A stretch of 64,000 nt of DNA from Advenella sp. S44 (GTDB lineage: Bacteria; Pseudomonadota; Gammaproteobacteria; Burkholderiales; Burkholderiaceae_B). The position numbers and the translations under genes are program-made. The DNA lies in NCBI RefSeq assembly GCF_002810445.1, contig NZ_NEXS01000001.1, positions 620,001-684,000 on the forward strand. Direction: 5' to 3'. This document shows, one piece after another, positions 8,730-16,519 of the stretch. How positions within the stretch are numbered: the stretch's first letter is position 1; every line of letters begins with the position of its first letter. A model generated the notes under the pieces. It did not search any database and was not told the DNA's origin. It was given only the letters and a program-made list of their open reading frames with translations.

Positions 8730-9112
8730 AATTGATCGATTAATTAAATATTGGTTTATATCTGTTCTTCGCGCCTTGGCTCGCCAGCGAGCTCATGCAC
8801 CATAAAATATCATAAATTGTCCGACGTGAATACACATCGGGCAAATGCGCACCGCTCGCGTGCGCGTTCGGTTGCATTACGACGACAGCAAAGCGGACGC
8901 ATGCCGGCTGAAATATCCCGTCTTCTGTTGTTATGAGCGGCGTGTAGGCCCGTCTTTACGGCAGCGTGTATACCCGCCTTTATCGTAGGTGCGACAACAC
9001 GGACGACATATTTCGTTTATGATTTCCCCATGGTGTGCACATCTGTCGCTTTTGCCTTGTGCACGGCAAAGTAATGTAAACATTATCGCAATAGCATCAA
9101 AAGGAAGCAGGT
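8730..9112. promoter_or_regulatory. Divergent intergenic region between TetR gene and SDR gene
   Basis: This 383-bp gap contains the promoters of two divergent genes. Visible elements are the candidate operator ATTAATTAAAT at 8739-8749, AT-rich sequence at 8800-8820 (ATCATAAATT, half of the palindrome seen at 15053-15067), and an AAGGAAG ribosome site for the SDR. I see no open frame worth calling. Confidence 0.45.
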
Positions 9113-9937
9113 ATGAATCTGGAAATAGCGGGCAAGTGGGCCCTGGTTTGTGGTGCCAGCAAAGGGTTAGGATTTGGCTGTGCCAAAGCACTGGTCGATA
9201 ATGGCGTCAATGTTGTGATTAATGCAAGGCGCGCCGAGGTGCTGGAGCAAGCCGCCGGTGAGCTGACCAATTTGGCCGAGACCGCTGCCAAACGTGATGG
9301 ATTCACTGCAGCCAGGGTTATTGCGGTTGCCTGCGATATCACGACGCCCGAGGGGCGCGAGGCGGTATTCAGTGCAGCCGGCGGGCCTGGGAAGGATTTT
9401 GATATTGTGTTAACCAATGCGGGTGGCCCGCCCCCTGGCGATTTTCGCCAATGGGATCGGGATGCCTGGATAAAAGCGATTGACGCGAATATGCTGACTC
9501 CGATAGAGCTTATCAAGGCAACCGTTGACGGTATGGCAACACGGGGCTTCGGGCGTATCGTCAATATCACCTCTAGTGCAGTCAAGGCGCCTATCGATAT
9601 TCTGGGGCTATCCAATGGCGCACGATCCGGCCTCACAGGATTTGTGGCCGGTGTGGCGCGTTCCAGCATCGCAGCAAAAGGCGTGACCATAAACAATATA
9701 CTGCCTGGAAAATTTGCAACCGATCGTCTGGAAGACACGTTGAAAGCAGCGGCATCTAAATCCGGCAAGGATATGGACGCCATCAGACAGTCCCAGCAAG
9801 CGGTGGTGCCGGCCAAACGGTTTGGCCATCCCGATGAGTTCGGCGCCTTGTGTGCTTTTTTATGCAGCCAGCACGCCGGTTATATCACGGGGCAGAACAT
9901 GCTGATTGACGGCGGCATGTATACGGGAACGTTTTGA
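9113..9937 (+). CDS. SDR-family oxidoreductase with atypical active site
   Basis: A 274-residue Rossmann-fold protein of the short-chain dehydrogenase superfamily. The cofactor motif is GASKGLGFG near residue 15, and LTNAGG and the catalytic-strand serine in NITSS are present. Where classical SDRs have YxxxK, 13 residues after that serine, the sequence reads SNGAR, so both the tyrosine and lysine are missing. A divergent SDR subgroup annotated as BKR-like is known to look like this. The C-terminal YITGQNMLIDGGMYTG is normal. It stands alone, so I cannot suggest a substrate. Confidence 0.85.
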   Translation: MNLEIAGKWALVCGASKGLGFGCAKALVDNGVNVVINARRAEVLEQAAGELTNLAETAAKRDGFTAARVIAVACDITTPEGREAVFSAAGGPGKDFDIVLTNAGGPPPGDFRQWDRDAWIKAIDANMLTPIELIKATVDGMATRGFGRIVNITSSAVKAPIDILGLSNGARSGLTGFVAGVARSSIAAKGVTINNILPGKFATDRLEDTLKAAASKSGKDMDAIRQSQQAVVPAKRFGHPDEFGALCAFLCSQHAGYITGQNMLIDGGMYTGTF

Positions 9938-10055
9938 TATTCAGCGTTGTGCACCGCTAACCGGCCATTGAGCCGGGCTGGGCCTCGTCATAGGGCAGGA
10001 CCGGCCCCGCTACTGAGCGGTACCGGCTGCGCCGCTTACAACAACTGTACCGATC

Positions 10056-10865
10056 CTATTTTGCCGAAAACGCCGGCTCCAGCCCGTTCTTTTTTATTGT
10101 TTCTACCGCCGCCGCAGAAGTCAGATACTTAATCAGCTCGTTGGCGCCTTGCGGGTTACGTGCGTGCGTGGTCACACCGGCAGAAAAAATTGTCGCCTTC
10201 TGCAGAGCGGGTGGCAGCACGCCAACATAATCGGCCCCCTTGATCGGCAGCAGTTCGCTGACTTGTTGCAGACCGAGAGCGGCATCGCCGCGGGCCACAA
10301 CCGCACCGACGCGTTCGGAAACAATGCGTTTGCTCTTTGGTTTGACCTGGGCTTGGATACCCAGTTTCTTTATCAGTTCTTTTTCATAATAGGTGCCGCT
10401 GGCGCTGGCGGAATAAGCGATGGATGGAGCGGCCAGCAGGGCGCGTTTGACTGCATCGGCGCTGCTGATATCCGGCTTGGCAGCGCCTTTTTGGACAGAA
10501 ATGCCGATAAGCGAGCGAACCAGATCCACCTGGCTGTCCTTGACGACCTGTCCTTTATCGACCAGCTGATCCAGTGATTTGCGGGCCAGGATCACCATGT
10601 CTGCCGGTTCCTGTCGGTCCAGTCTGGCAGGAATGGAATCGGTCGCGCCGCCCATCGATGAACCATGGATAATATCAACCTGATAGCCCGACTGTTTTTC
10701 AAATTGCGGCGCAAGCGCTTCGACGGAAGAGGCAAAGCCGCCCGAAGAGATGACCGTGACGGTATTTTTTTGCGCGCCACCTGGCAGATGACCGCAGGCG
10801 GCGAGCGCCGCAGATAACGCAATTGCTGCTAGCACGGCACGACGGCGCGGGAAGTTTATTTGCAT
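10056..10865 (-). CDS. ModA-like substrate-binding lipoprotein
   Basis: A 269-residue protein with an N-terminal signal peptide and lipobox LAAC (Cys24), then a type II periplasmic binding fold. The order of segments (VTVISSGGFASSVEALAPQF, an SSMGG substrate loop, ADMVIL, ALGLQQVSELL) resembles ModA-family receptors. No cognate permease or ATPase adjoins it, so it may be an orphan receptor, and molybdate specificity is not established. AAGGAG precedes the ATG. The final LxPAF segment is usual for the family. Confidence 0.75.
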   Translation of the reverse strand: MQINFPRRRAVLAAIALSAALAACGHLPGGAQKNTVTVISSGGFASSVEALAPQFEKQSGYQVDIIHGSSMGGATDSIPARLDRQEPADMVILARKSLDQLVDKGQVVKDSQVDLVRSLIGISVQKGAAKPDISSADAVKRALLAAPSIAYSASASGTYYEKELIKKLGIQAQVKPKSKRIVSERVGAVVARGDAALGLQQVSELLPIKGADYVGVLPPALQKATIFSAGVTTHARNPQGANELIKYLTSAAAVETIKKNGLEPAFSAK

Positions 10866-11165
10866 AATATTTTCTCCTTGGGATATTGTTAGAGCGTCAC
10901 TGTTTTTATAGAGCCGACAACTGTCAGCGCGAATCCGAGTTTAATTGCAGTTGTCATAATCTCGGGTTCGATTGCATGATAATCACAAAAGAAATAAAAA
11001 TTTACACGGTTGCCGTTTCTTCGTCACAGCAGGTCACCGCACGAACCACGAGGCGAGCCATTGGCAACAAAAGCCTGCCGACTGTCAGCACTGGCGCGTG
11101 TTGCGTATAGGGCTGTGTCAGATTCCGGACGCCTGCCGTTGTCTTTCATATGATCCTCATACAAA
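10866..11165. other. Intergenic spacer with no recognisable gene
   Basis: Upstream of the ModA-like gene and downstream of the lactate permease, this stretch is AT-rich at 10975-11010 and probably carries the promoter of the leftward ModA-like gene. Short open frames here have no recognisable protein pattern. Confidence 0.4.
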
Positions 11166-11202
11166 TTTGGCCGCCTGGTCTTTTCAGACTCAGGCGGCCA
11201 AA
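11166..11202 (-). terminator. Hairpin downstream of lactate permease
   Basis: A perfect 12-bp inverted repeat, TTTGGCCGCCTG / CAGGCGGCCAAA, with a 13-base loop, starts 20 bp beyond the permease stop. Read leftwards it is followed by only a short AAATTTGT, so termination efficiency is uncertain. Confidence 0.6.
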
Positions 11203-11221
11203 TCCTCGGCAAGCGGGACAG

Positions 11222-12919
11222 TTATTTGCTGATCAGTGGATCAGTGAAATCAAAGGTATAGAACGCCAACATGGCGATAATACCGGTGAAAACGAGATAG
11301 TAAATGGTGGGTTGAATGGTTTTGCGAAGTGTATCTCCTTCACGACCCAGCAAACCGACGGTGGCCGATGCCGCCACCACATTATGGATGGCAATCATAT
11401 TGCCCGCTGCCGCCCCAACCGCTTGAACTGCAATCATCATGGCCGTCGATACGCCCAACTGCTGGGCCACATTGAACTGAAAGTCAGCCAGCATCAGGTT
11501 CGAAGCGGTGTTGGAACCGGTAATAAACGCACCAAGCGCACCCATGGCAGGTGCGAAGAAGGGATAAACGCTGCCCACGGAATTGGCGACAAATTGAGCC
11601 ATGGCAACCGGCATTGAGACTAGGTCCGCTGCGTTGACGCCTGAGTTGATGAGGATTCGCACCATGGGGATGGTAAAAACCAGGACGAAGCCGGCGCCAA
11701 GAATCGTGCGGCAAGACTCGCCAACGGCAGCCTTGACATCATTGGCGCGCATGCGGTGCAGGAAAATCGTAATGATCACCACAAAAATCAGGATCCCGCC
11801 AGGCAGATACAGCGGTTCCAGCGTACCCGACACCTTGTCCTCTCCCATGATATTGCTCCATCCGAACGTCACGGAATTGAGCGCCTGTTGGATTGGCTCG
11901 ACGGTGCGGGAGATCACCAGAAAGACCGCCAGAAGAACATAGGGCAGCCAGCCATTGAAGGTAGAAATTGGCTTTTTCCCGACCGTTTCTACAGGCTGAA
12001 CATCAATATTACCGATCCACGATGCCGGCCACCGACTGGATTCAGGAAAGTCCCAAACCTCGCGAGGAATCAGAAAACCGCGCTTGGCAGCAGGAATGAC
12101 AATCGCCAATCCGACCAGTGCGCCGATCATTGAAGGGAATTCGGGGCCAAGAAAAACACCTGCCAGCATATAGGGAACGACAAAGCAGACTCCCACGAAC
12201 AGGGCAAACGGTGTAATGGCAAGGCCTTCTTTCCACGAGCGGTTTGCGCCAAAGGCCCGCACCATGATGGTGACCATGATCAGCGGCATTAATACGCCAA
12301 CGATGCCATGGGTCAGCGCCACTTCCGAAGTGATCAGGCGGAAATACGTCTCCCATGAAGAGCCTTGCGCCACCAGCTGTTCGGTAATGCCGGCTTTATC
12401 GACCCCGCCCGATACGCCAACGACGATCGGGGTGCCGACTGCGCCAAACGAAACCGGCGTCGATTGAATCATCATGCCGACGACCACCGCCGCCAGCGCC
12501 GGAAAGCCAAGCACGACCATCAGCGGTGCGGCTACAGCCGCCGGCGTACCGAACCCCGAGGCGCCTTCAATAAAGCAGCCGAACAGCCATGCAACAATCA
12601 GCGCCTGTACGCGGCGATCGGGGCTGATATCCGAGAATCCCTTGCGGATCGCTGTGATGCCGCCCGAGTGTTTCAATGTATTGAGTAGAAGAATGGCGCC
12701 GAAAATAATCCACAATATGGAGGCCGTCAGGATCAGGCCCTGCAAAGCCGAAGCGACAACGCGGTTGACGCTCATTTGCCACGCAGTAAGCGCGATGACA
12801 GTGGTGACAACGAAGACGATCGGCATGACGACTTTGGCGGTCATTCTGAATCCGATCAATAGCACTCCGGCCAGTATAAGCGGCAGAAATGCGAGTAAGG
12901 CAAGCATAGTATTGCTCAT
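11222..12919 (-). CDS. lldP: L-lactate permease (LctP/LldP family)
   Basis: A 565-residue polytopic membrane protein, the family length for proton-coupled lactate permeases (TC 2.A.14). Family segments include [32 protein letters not shown], and near the end [16 protein letters not shown] and [13 protein letters not shown]. These match LldP-type transporters of lactate and glycolate. AAGGAG precedes the ATG by 7 bp. No lactate dehydrogenase or lldR neighbour is visible, so it may act as a stand-alone transporter. Confidence 0.92.
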   Translation of the reverse strand: MSNTMLALLAFLPLILAGVLLIGFRMTAKVVMPIVFVVTTVIALTAWQMSVNRVVASALQGLILTASILWIIFGAILLLNTLKHSGGITAIRKGFSDISPDRRVQALIVAWLFGCFIEGASGFGTPAAVAAPLMVVLGFPALAAVVVGMMIQSTPVSFGAVGTPIVVGVSGGVDKAGITEQLVAQGSSWETYFRLITSEVALTHGIVGVLMPLIMVTIMVRAFGANRSWKEGLAITPFALFVGVCFVVPYMLAGVFLGPEFPSMIGALVGLAIVIPAAKRGFLIPREVWDFPESSRWPASWIGNIDVQPVETVGKKPISTFNGWLPYVLLAVFLVISRTVEPIQQALNSVTFGWSNIMGEDKVSGTLEPLYLPGGILIFVVIITIFLHRMRANDVKAAVGESCRTILGAGFVLVFTIPMVRILINSGVNAADLVSMPVAMAQFVANSVGSVYPFFAPAMGALGAFITGSNTASNLMLADFQFNVAQQLGVSTAMMIAVQAVGAAAGNMIAIHNVVAASATVGLLGREGDTLRKTIQPTIYYLVFTGIIAMLAFYTFDFTDPLISK

Positions 12920-13192
12920 TAATTGCTCCTTTTTTGCGAATCATTTTTCTGAGATGTTATCGATTTCCTGCTCCGTACACCGGATCATATCGCCACATCT
13001 TAGCTGGCGCATATGAACATGGTTGTCCCGACCATGTCCGCGTTGACGATAACGCAGCCAAATGTACTGCCATAGTAACCTGAATATATGCGAGAACTTT
13101 TGAGTGAGGCATAAAACTGACGCTGAACTTAATAGTGCCGACTGCTGCAAGGCTTACGTCGGCCGGTTCTGCAACGCAGAATTTGGTTTGCC
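12920..13192. other. Upstream region of lactate permease
   Basis: This 270-bp stretch contains the presumed promoter of the leftward permease gene. No clear regulator-binding palindrome or gene was found. Confidence 0.4.
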
Positions 13193-13273
13193 TTCGTAGG
13201 CGAGTCGCACGGCAATGCGCTTGTCTTCTTCAAAAGTCCACAGTTCCTTGATCAGGCGATAGTCTAGTTCTCT
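13193..13273 (-). pseudogene. Remnant of a DUF1348 / NTF2-like protein gene
   Basis: Reading leftwards, 27 consecutive codons give RELDYRLIKELWTFEEDK followed by RIAVRLAYE. This matches the central part of DUF1348 proteins (NTF2-like fold, about 150 residues), whose typical form is LDYRLIKELWAF..NRIAVRFAYEW. An in-frame stop lies 3 codons upstream, and after AYE the frame drifts to unrelated sequence and stops 12 codons later. No other part of the domain is visible nearby, so this is a decayed fragment, not a small gene. Confidence 0.7.
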
Positions 13274-14191
13274 GACTCATTGAGCAGATATTGGCGCGCC
13301 AGTAAATGGGAAATGGCGCATTTATATGCCGGTTCGAGGCGGTGCCGCCTTGATTCGTATCAATAACAAAGGCACGCGGCATGCGCGATATCGGGTTCTT
13401 GAGCTTGGTGGTTTACTTTGTACGCTTGCCTTTTTTATTGCGCCGATATGTATCGTTCTGTCAGGCGCGATCGAAGTGGGTAAACGTCTGCGTACGTGAG
13501 GCGCTCGCCGGTGGGGCGGCCAAACGGCATAGATACAAGTTGGGAAGCAGGGCGCATCGCTGATGCAATCACCAGGCCTTGTAACGGTCTGGCATCACGA
13601 AAAACGCGAGGCACCGAACAACTTGACGGTCCAGAGCAGGTCGATATCCACAGTGGCGCCGGGTTTGGTTTGATGATTGACCGCGCCGACAACGACTGCG
13701 CAGAATATCGCGAGAGTTTTGCGCGGCAAGTGTGCCGGCGTGCAAGAAAAGATGGCGGCCCCAATGGAAGGTTACCCGTGCCCGGGAATATCATTGTGCC
13801 GCCTGTCAGGGTTTTGTTTAACGTGCCACTCGCTGACTTACACACTGTTCTTCCCGGTTCCGTTAAATGACATCGTTGGGCGGTGCGATTAGGACCGGGA
13901 CAAACGTGATCTAAGCGCTCTCCTGACCAGCGTCATGCTGACGTCGAAATGCTAATCAGCATGCAAAAATGCCGGGGGTCGGGCAAAGATCAGTTCAATC
14001 ATAAGGGGAGCCTCGACTGTCGTGCATGAACAGAAGATTACCATTTGATCATTAATGCATTTGCGATGGCCTGCAACGCCTGGATAGCGGTCAAGCCATC
14101 GCAGCTGCAGGGCTTTCGGTCTCTGCAGGCAGGCGCCGATAGGCTTGCGGATGCTGATGCGCTTGATCCGCGCTGTGTGGTCGCAAGGCCG
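13274..14191. other. Non-coding or decayed DNA, no recognisable gene
   Basis: This stretch of about 900 bp has several overlapping short open frames on both strands, none with a convincing family match, start signal or neighbour. One leftward frame, 13770 to 13594, has protein-like composition (for example HLPRKTLAIFCAVVVGAV and later VDIDLLWTVKLFG) but no start codon, and stops abruptly. With the adjacent DUF1348 remnant, the region is best read as gene decay. Confidence 0.5.
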
Positions 14192-14515
14192 CTAGTTGCG
14201 CGTGTCCACGACCACTTCACTGAGCTGCAATATCGGAGCCAGGTCGGTATAGTTCGGGATGTCACCCAGAATCTCGGCGGCGTGCGGCCCGAATCCAGCC
14301 TGAAAGTCTTCAGCCGTGTCACAGAAAATATGACACATGCCGATATAGGTTGGGGGATCATCCGGCGTGCCGCCGGCGAGGCCCCGCTCTATCGTGTAAA
14401 ACCGGCAACGGTCGCCCATGCGCTCCTTGACCAGGGGCAAATGCTTGTCACGGTAGTAATCGTGGTCAAAGCGCGCCCCGGGGGCGTTGGGATACATCAC
14501 ACTGACTTTAATCAT
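14192..14515 (-). CDS. EthD family protein
   Basis: A 107-residue small alpha/beta ferredoxin-like protein of the EthD family. It begins MIKVSVMYPN, has the family HDYYRDKHLPLVKERMG segment and the C-terminal DIPNYTDLAPILQLSE. Such proteins, named from the ethyl tert-butyl ether degradation cluster, are dimeric and often catabolism-linked, with unknown biochemistry. GGAGA lies upstream of the ATG. The motif GATTAATTA at 14538-14546, about 22 bp upstream of the start, resembles the nic-region operator candidate. Confidence 0.85.
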   Translation of the reverse strand: MIKVSVMYPNAPGARFDHDYYRDKHLPLVKERMGDRCRFYTIERGLAGGTPDDPPTYIGMCHIFCDTAEDFQAGFGPHAAEILGDIPNYTDLAPILQLSEVVVDTRN

Positions 14516-14651
14516 TACAGCGTCTCCTCTGTTGATGGATTAATTATTTTTTGTATCTTAGCGCATAACGCCAGGCATTTTGGGGATTGTAAGAGCCCAG
14601 ATGGCTTTGTTGTTTGATGCGGATCAAGGCAACAAACGCTGGTCATGCGCG

Positions 14652-14891
14652 TTAATGCAGGCCGACAAACTGTTCTGCTGCTTGTTGTGTCAGCTTGCGC
14701 AGCAGTCGTTCTGCCTGTTGTTCTGTGGCGCCTTCATGTCGCAGATTCCGGATGAAAACGGACAGCGAGGCATCGACCAGTTTGAGTCGTTCATGGGCGT
14801 CGGGCGCGAACTCCAGCCCGGACAGATGTTGAACGTTACCATTATCAAGACGCCGCCATCCGTTGGCTGCAAATTTGGGCAGAGTACTCAT
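14652..14891 (-). CDS. Small hypothetical protein, 79 residues
   Basis: A short protein beginning MSTLPKFAANGWRRLDNGNV, rich in charged residues and helix-formers, with the C-terminal half (LSVFIRNLRHEGATEQQAERLL) likely an alpha-helical pair. No signal peptide or membrane segment is seen. The start at 14891 is supported by an AAGGAAG ribosome site, so it is probably real. I do not recognise the family. It is monocistronic, leftward, between the EthD gene and the ABC operon. Confidence 0.55.
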   Translation of the reverse strand: MSTLPKFAANGWRRLDNGNVQHLSGLEFAPDAHERLKLVDASLSVFIRNLRHEGATEQQAERLLRKLTQQAAEQFVGLH

Positions 14892-15033
14892 GAGCGGCTT
14901 CCTTGTATATGAAGAGGGGCACGCCTCTGTGACAGGCGGCAGACAGTTCATTGTACCCAGTTAACCGGATTGGGACAGGCGGCAGACATAAAAGAAAGCA
15001 ACAAGACGCCAACAGCCGAACGTGACCAGACAC

Positions 15034-15083
15034 TGGCAGATTTATGGTGATCATCATAAATTATGATTAGACCTGATCTGCCA
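15034..15083. promoter_or_regulatory. Nested palindromes upstream of ABC operon (candidate operator)
   Basis: An outer inverted repeat TGGCAGAT / ATCTGCCA (15034-15041 and 15076-15083) brackets a 15-base palindrome ATCATAAATTATGAT at 15053-15067, centred within 2 bp of the outer repeat. It lies 53 bp upstream of the ABC transporter start, where an activator or repressor would bind. The LysR regulator encoded at the end of the operon is one candidate (inference). Confidence 0.5.
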
Positions 15084-15135
15084 ATGCTTATATTGTTACG
15101 AATTCATGACAACACATAATATCAAGGAGACAATC

Positions 15136-16452
15136 ATGAAATTGCGACAGGGCAGTCTGCTGGCCGTTTTGATGGCCGCGTCGGTTACGACATATGCCGG
15201 GACGGTTACCGTCATTACTTCGTTTCCGAAGGAGCTGACACAAGCGTATAAATCCGCATTCGAAAAAGCAAATCCTGACATCAAGCTTGAGATTCTCAAT
15301 AAAAATACCGTTTCAGGGATCGCCTATGTTCGTGAAACAGCCGAGGGCCGGCGTCCCGAGGTGTTCTGGGCCAGCGCCCCGGATGCGTTTGAAGTGCTTG
15401 GCGCGGCAGGGTTGCTGGAAAAAGCATCGGACGTTGCCAATCCCGAGATCCCGGACAAAATAGGCAGCTTTCCCATCAATGATCCCAGCGGATTGTTCTA
15501 TGGTCAGGCGTTGGCTGGTTACGGCATTATGTACAACACCCGGTTGTTGAAAGTCAAGAAGCTGACCCCGCCGGCGAGTTGGGATGATCTGCTCAAGCCC
15601 GAGTGGTTTGGCAATGTCGGCATGACATCGCCATCGCGTTCCGGCACCCAGCACCTGACTGTGGAAACCATTCTTCAGGGCGAGGGATGGGATAAAGGCT
15701 GGAATACGATCCTCAGGATGGCCGGCAATAGCAAAACACTGACTGACCGGTCCTTTGGCGTGCCTGATGGCGTGAACAACGGGCAGTTTGGCGCCGGGCC
15801 GGTGATTGACTTCTTTGGTCTTTCAAGCAAATTTTCGAAATTTCCGGTGGAGTTTGTCTATCCTGACGAGACGGCCATTGTGCCGGCCAATATTGCGCTG
15901 ATCAAAGCGGCGAAAAATACCGAAGAAGGAAAAAAATTCATTCGTTTTGCACTCTCGGAAGAAGGACAGGCTCTGCTATTGAAACCGGAAATCTCCCGTT
16001 TACCCGTATTGCCCTATGCCAAGATGAGTGATATTCCAGACGGCTATCCCGATCCACAGGTACTGGCCGAAAAAAGTAAGGTCCATTTTGATACCGAGCT
16101 CTCCCAGCAGCGGTACTTTGTCGTGCAGTCTTTGTTCGATCAAACCATCACGTTCCGACATAAGGAACTGCAGAATGCGACCAAGGCGATTCTGGATGCG
16201 CAGAGCAAGTTGGCAGATAAACCCAGCGACAAGGGACAGGCCTTGCTGGATGAAGCCAAAAAACTGGCGTGGGCTCCTTTGATCAGCGATAAGCAGGCCG
16301 TGTCCGATTCAGTACAGAAAATCTTCCAGGGTGACAAGAAAGATTCCAGTGTGAGCCAGGCTTTATCCAAACTGCAGGGTCAGTGGAACAGTGAAGCCGA
16401 AGCCAACTATCGCAAGGCGACAGAGCTGGCCAGGCAGGCTGCCTCATCGTAA
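15136..16452 (+). CDS. ABC transporter substrate-binding protein, iron(III)/AfuA-like type
   Basis: A 438-residue exported type II binding protein. The signal peptide covers about residues 1-21 and ends at TTYAG. The mature start VTVITSFPKELTQAYKSAF and later SPSRSGTQHLTVETILQGEG are typical of the AfuA-like receptor group, whose members bind ferric iron or phosphate-bearing organic anions. The C-terminal ~100 residues are helical and longer than in simple iron-binding receptors. ATG 15136 has AAGGAGA upstream; an ATG at 15106 lacks one. It is the first gene of an importer operon. Confidence 0.82.
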   Translation: MKLRQGSLLAVLMAASVTTYAGTVTVITSFPKELTQAYKSAFEKANPDIKLEILNKNTVSGIAYVRETAEGRRPEVFWASAPDAFEVLGAAGLLEKASDVANPEIPDKIGSFPINDPSGLFYGQALAGYGIMYNTRLLKVKKLTPPASWDDLLKPEWFGNVGMTSPSRSGTQHLTVETILQGEGWDKGWNTILRMAGNSKTLTDRSFGVPDGVNNGQFGAGPVIDFFGLSSKFSKFPVEFVYPDETAIVPANIALIKAAKNTEEGKKFIRFALSEEGQALLLKPEISRLPVLPYAKMSDIPDGYPDPQVLAEKSKVHFDTELSQQRYFVVQSLFDQTITFRHKELQNATKAILDAQSKLADKPSDKGQALLDEAKKLAWAPLISDKQAVSDSVQKIFQGDKKDSSVSQALSKLQGQWNSEAEANYRKATELARQAASS

Positions 16453-16476
16453 GACGCATGCTGGATTTGAACAATG

Positions 16477-16503
16477 AGCCATCCGGAATGCTTTCGGATG
16501 GCT
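16477..16503 (+). other. Intercistronic hairpin between receptor and permease genes
   Basis: A perfect 9-bp inverted repeat AGCCATCCG / CGGATGGCT with a 9-base loop lies in the gap before the permease. No T tract follows. In many ABC operons such stem-loops stabilise the receptor mRNA relative to downstream genes; that role here is inference. Confidence 0.55.
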
Positions 16504-16519
16504 GGCGGACGATGGATTT

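Noticed and set aside
10056-10865. Molybdate importer serving the Mo hydroxylase
   Set aside because: Only a ModA-like receptor is present without ModB or ModC, and it is 27 kb away; the ligand is unknown.
10955-10980. TTCGATT sequence resembling a tRNA T-loop
   Set aside because: No matching acceptor, anticodon or D-arm pairing could be found around it.
13496-13870. Rightward 124-codon open frame in the decayed region
   Set aside because: No start signal or family match, and it overlaps leftward frames of equal quality.
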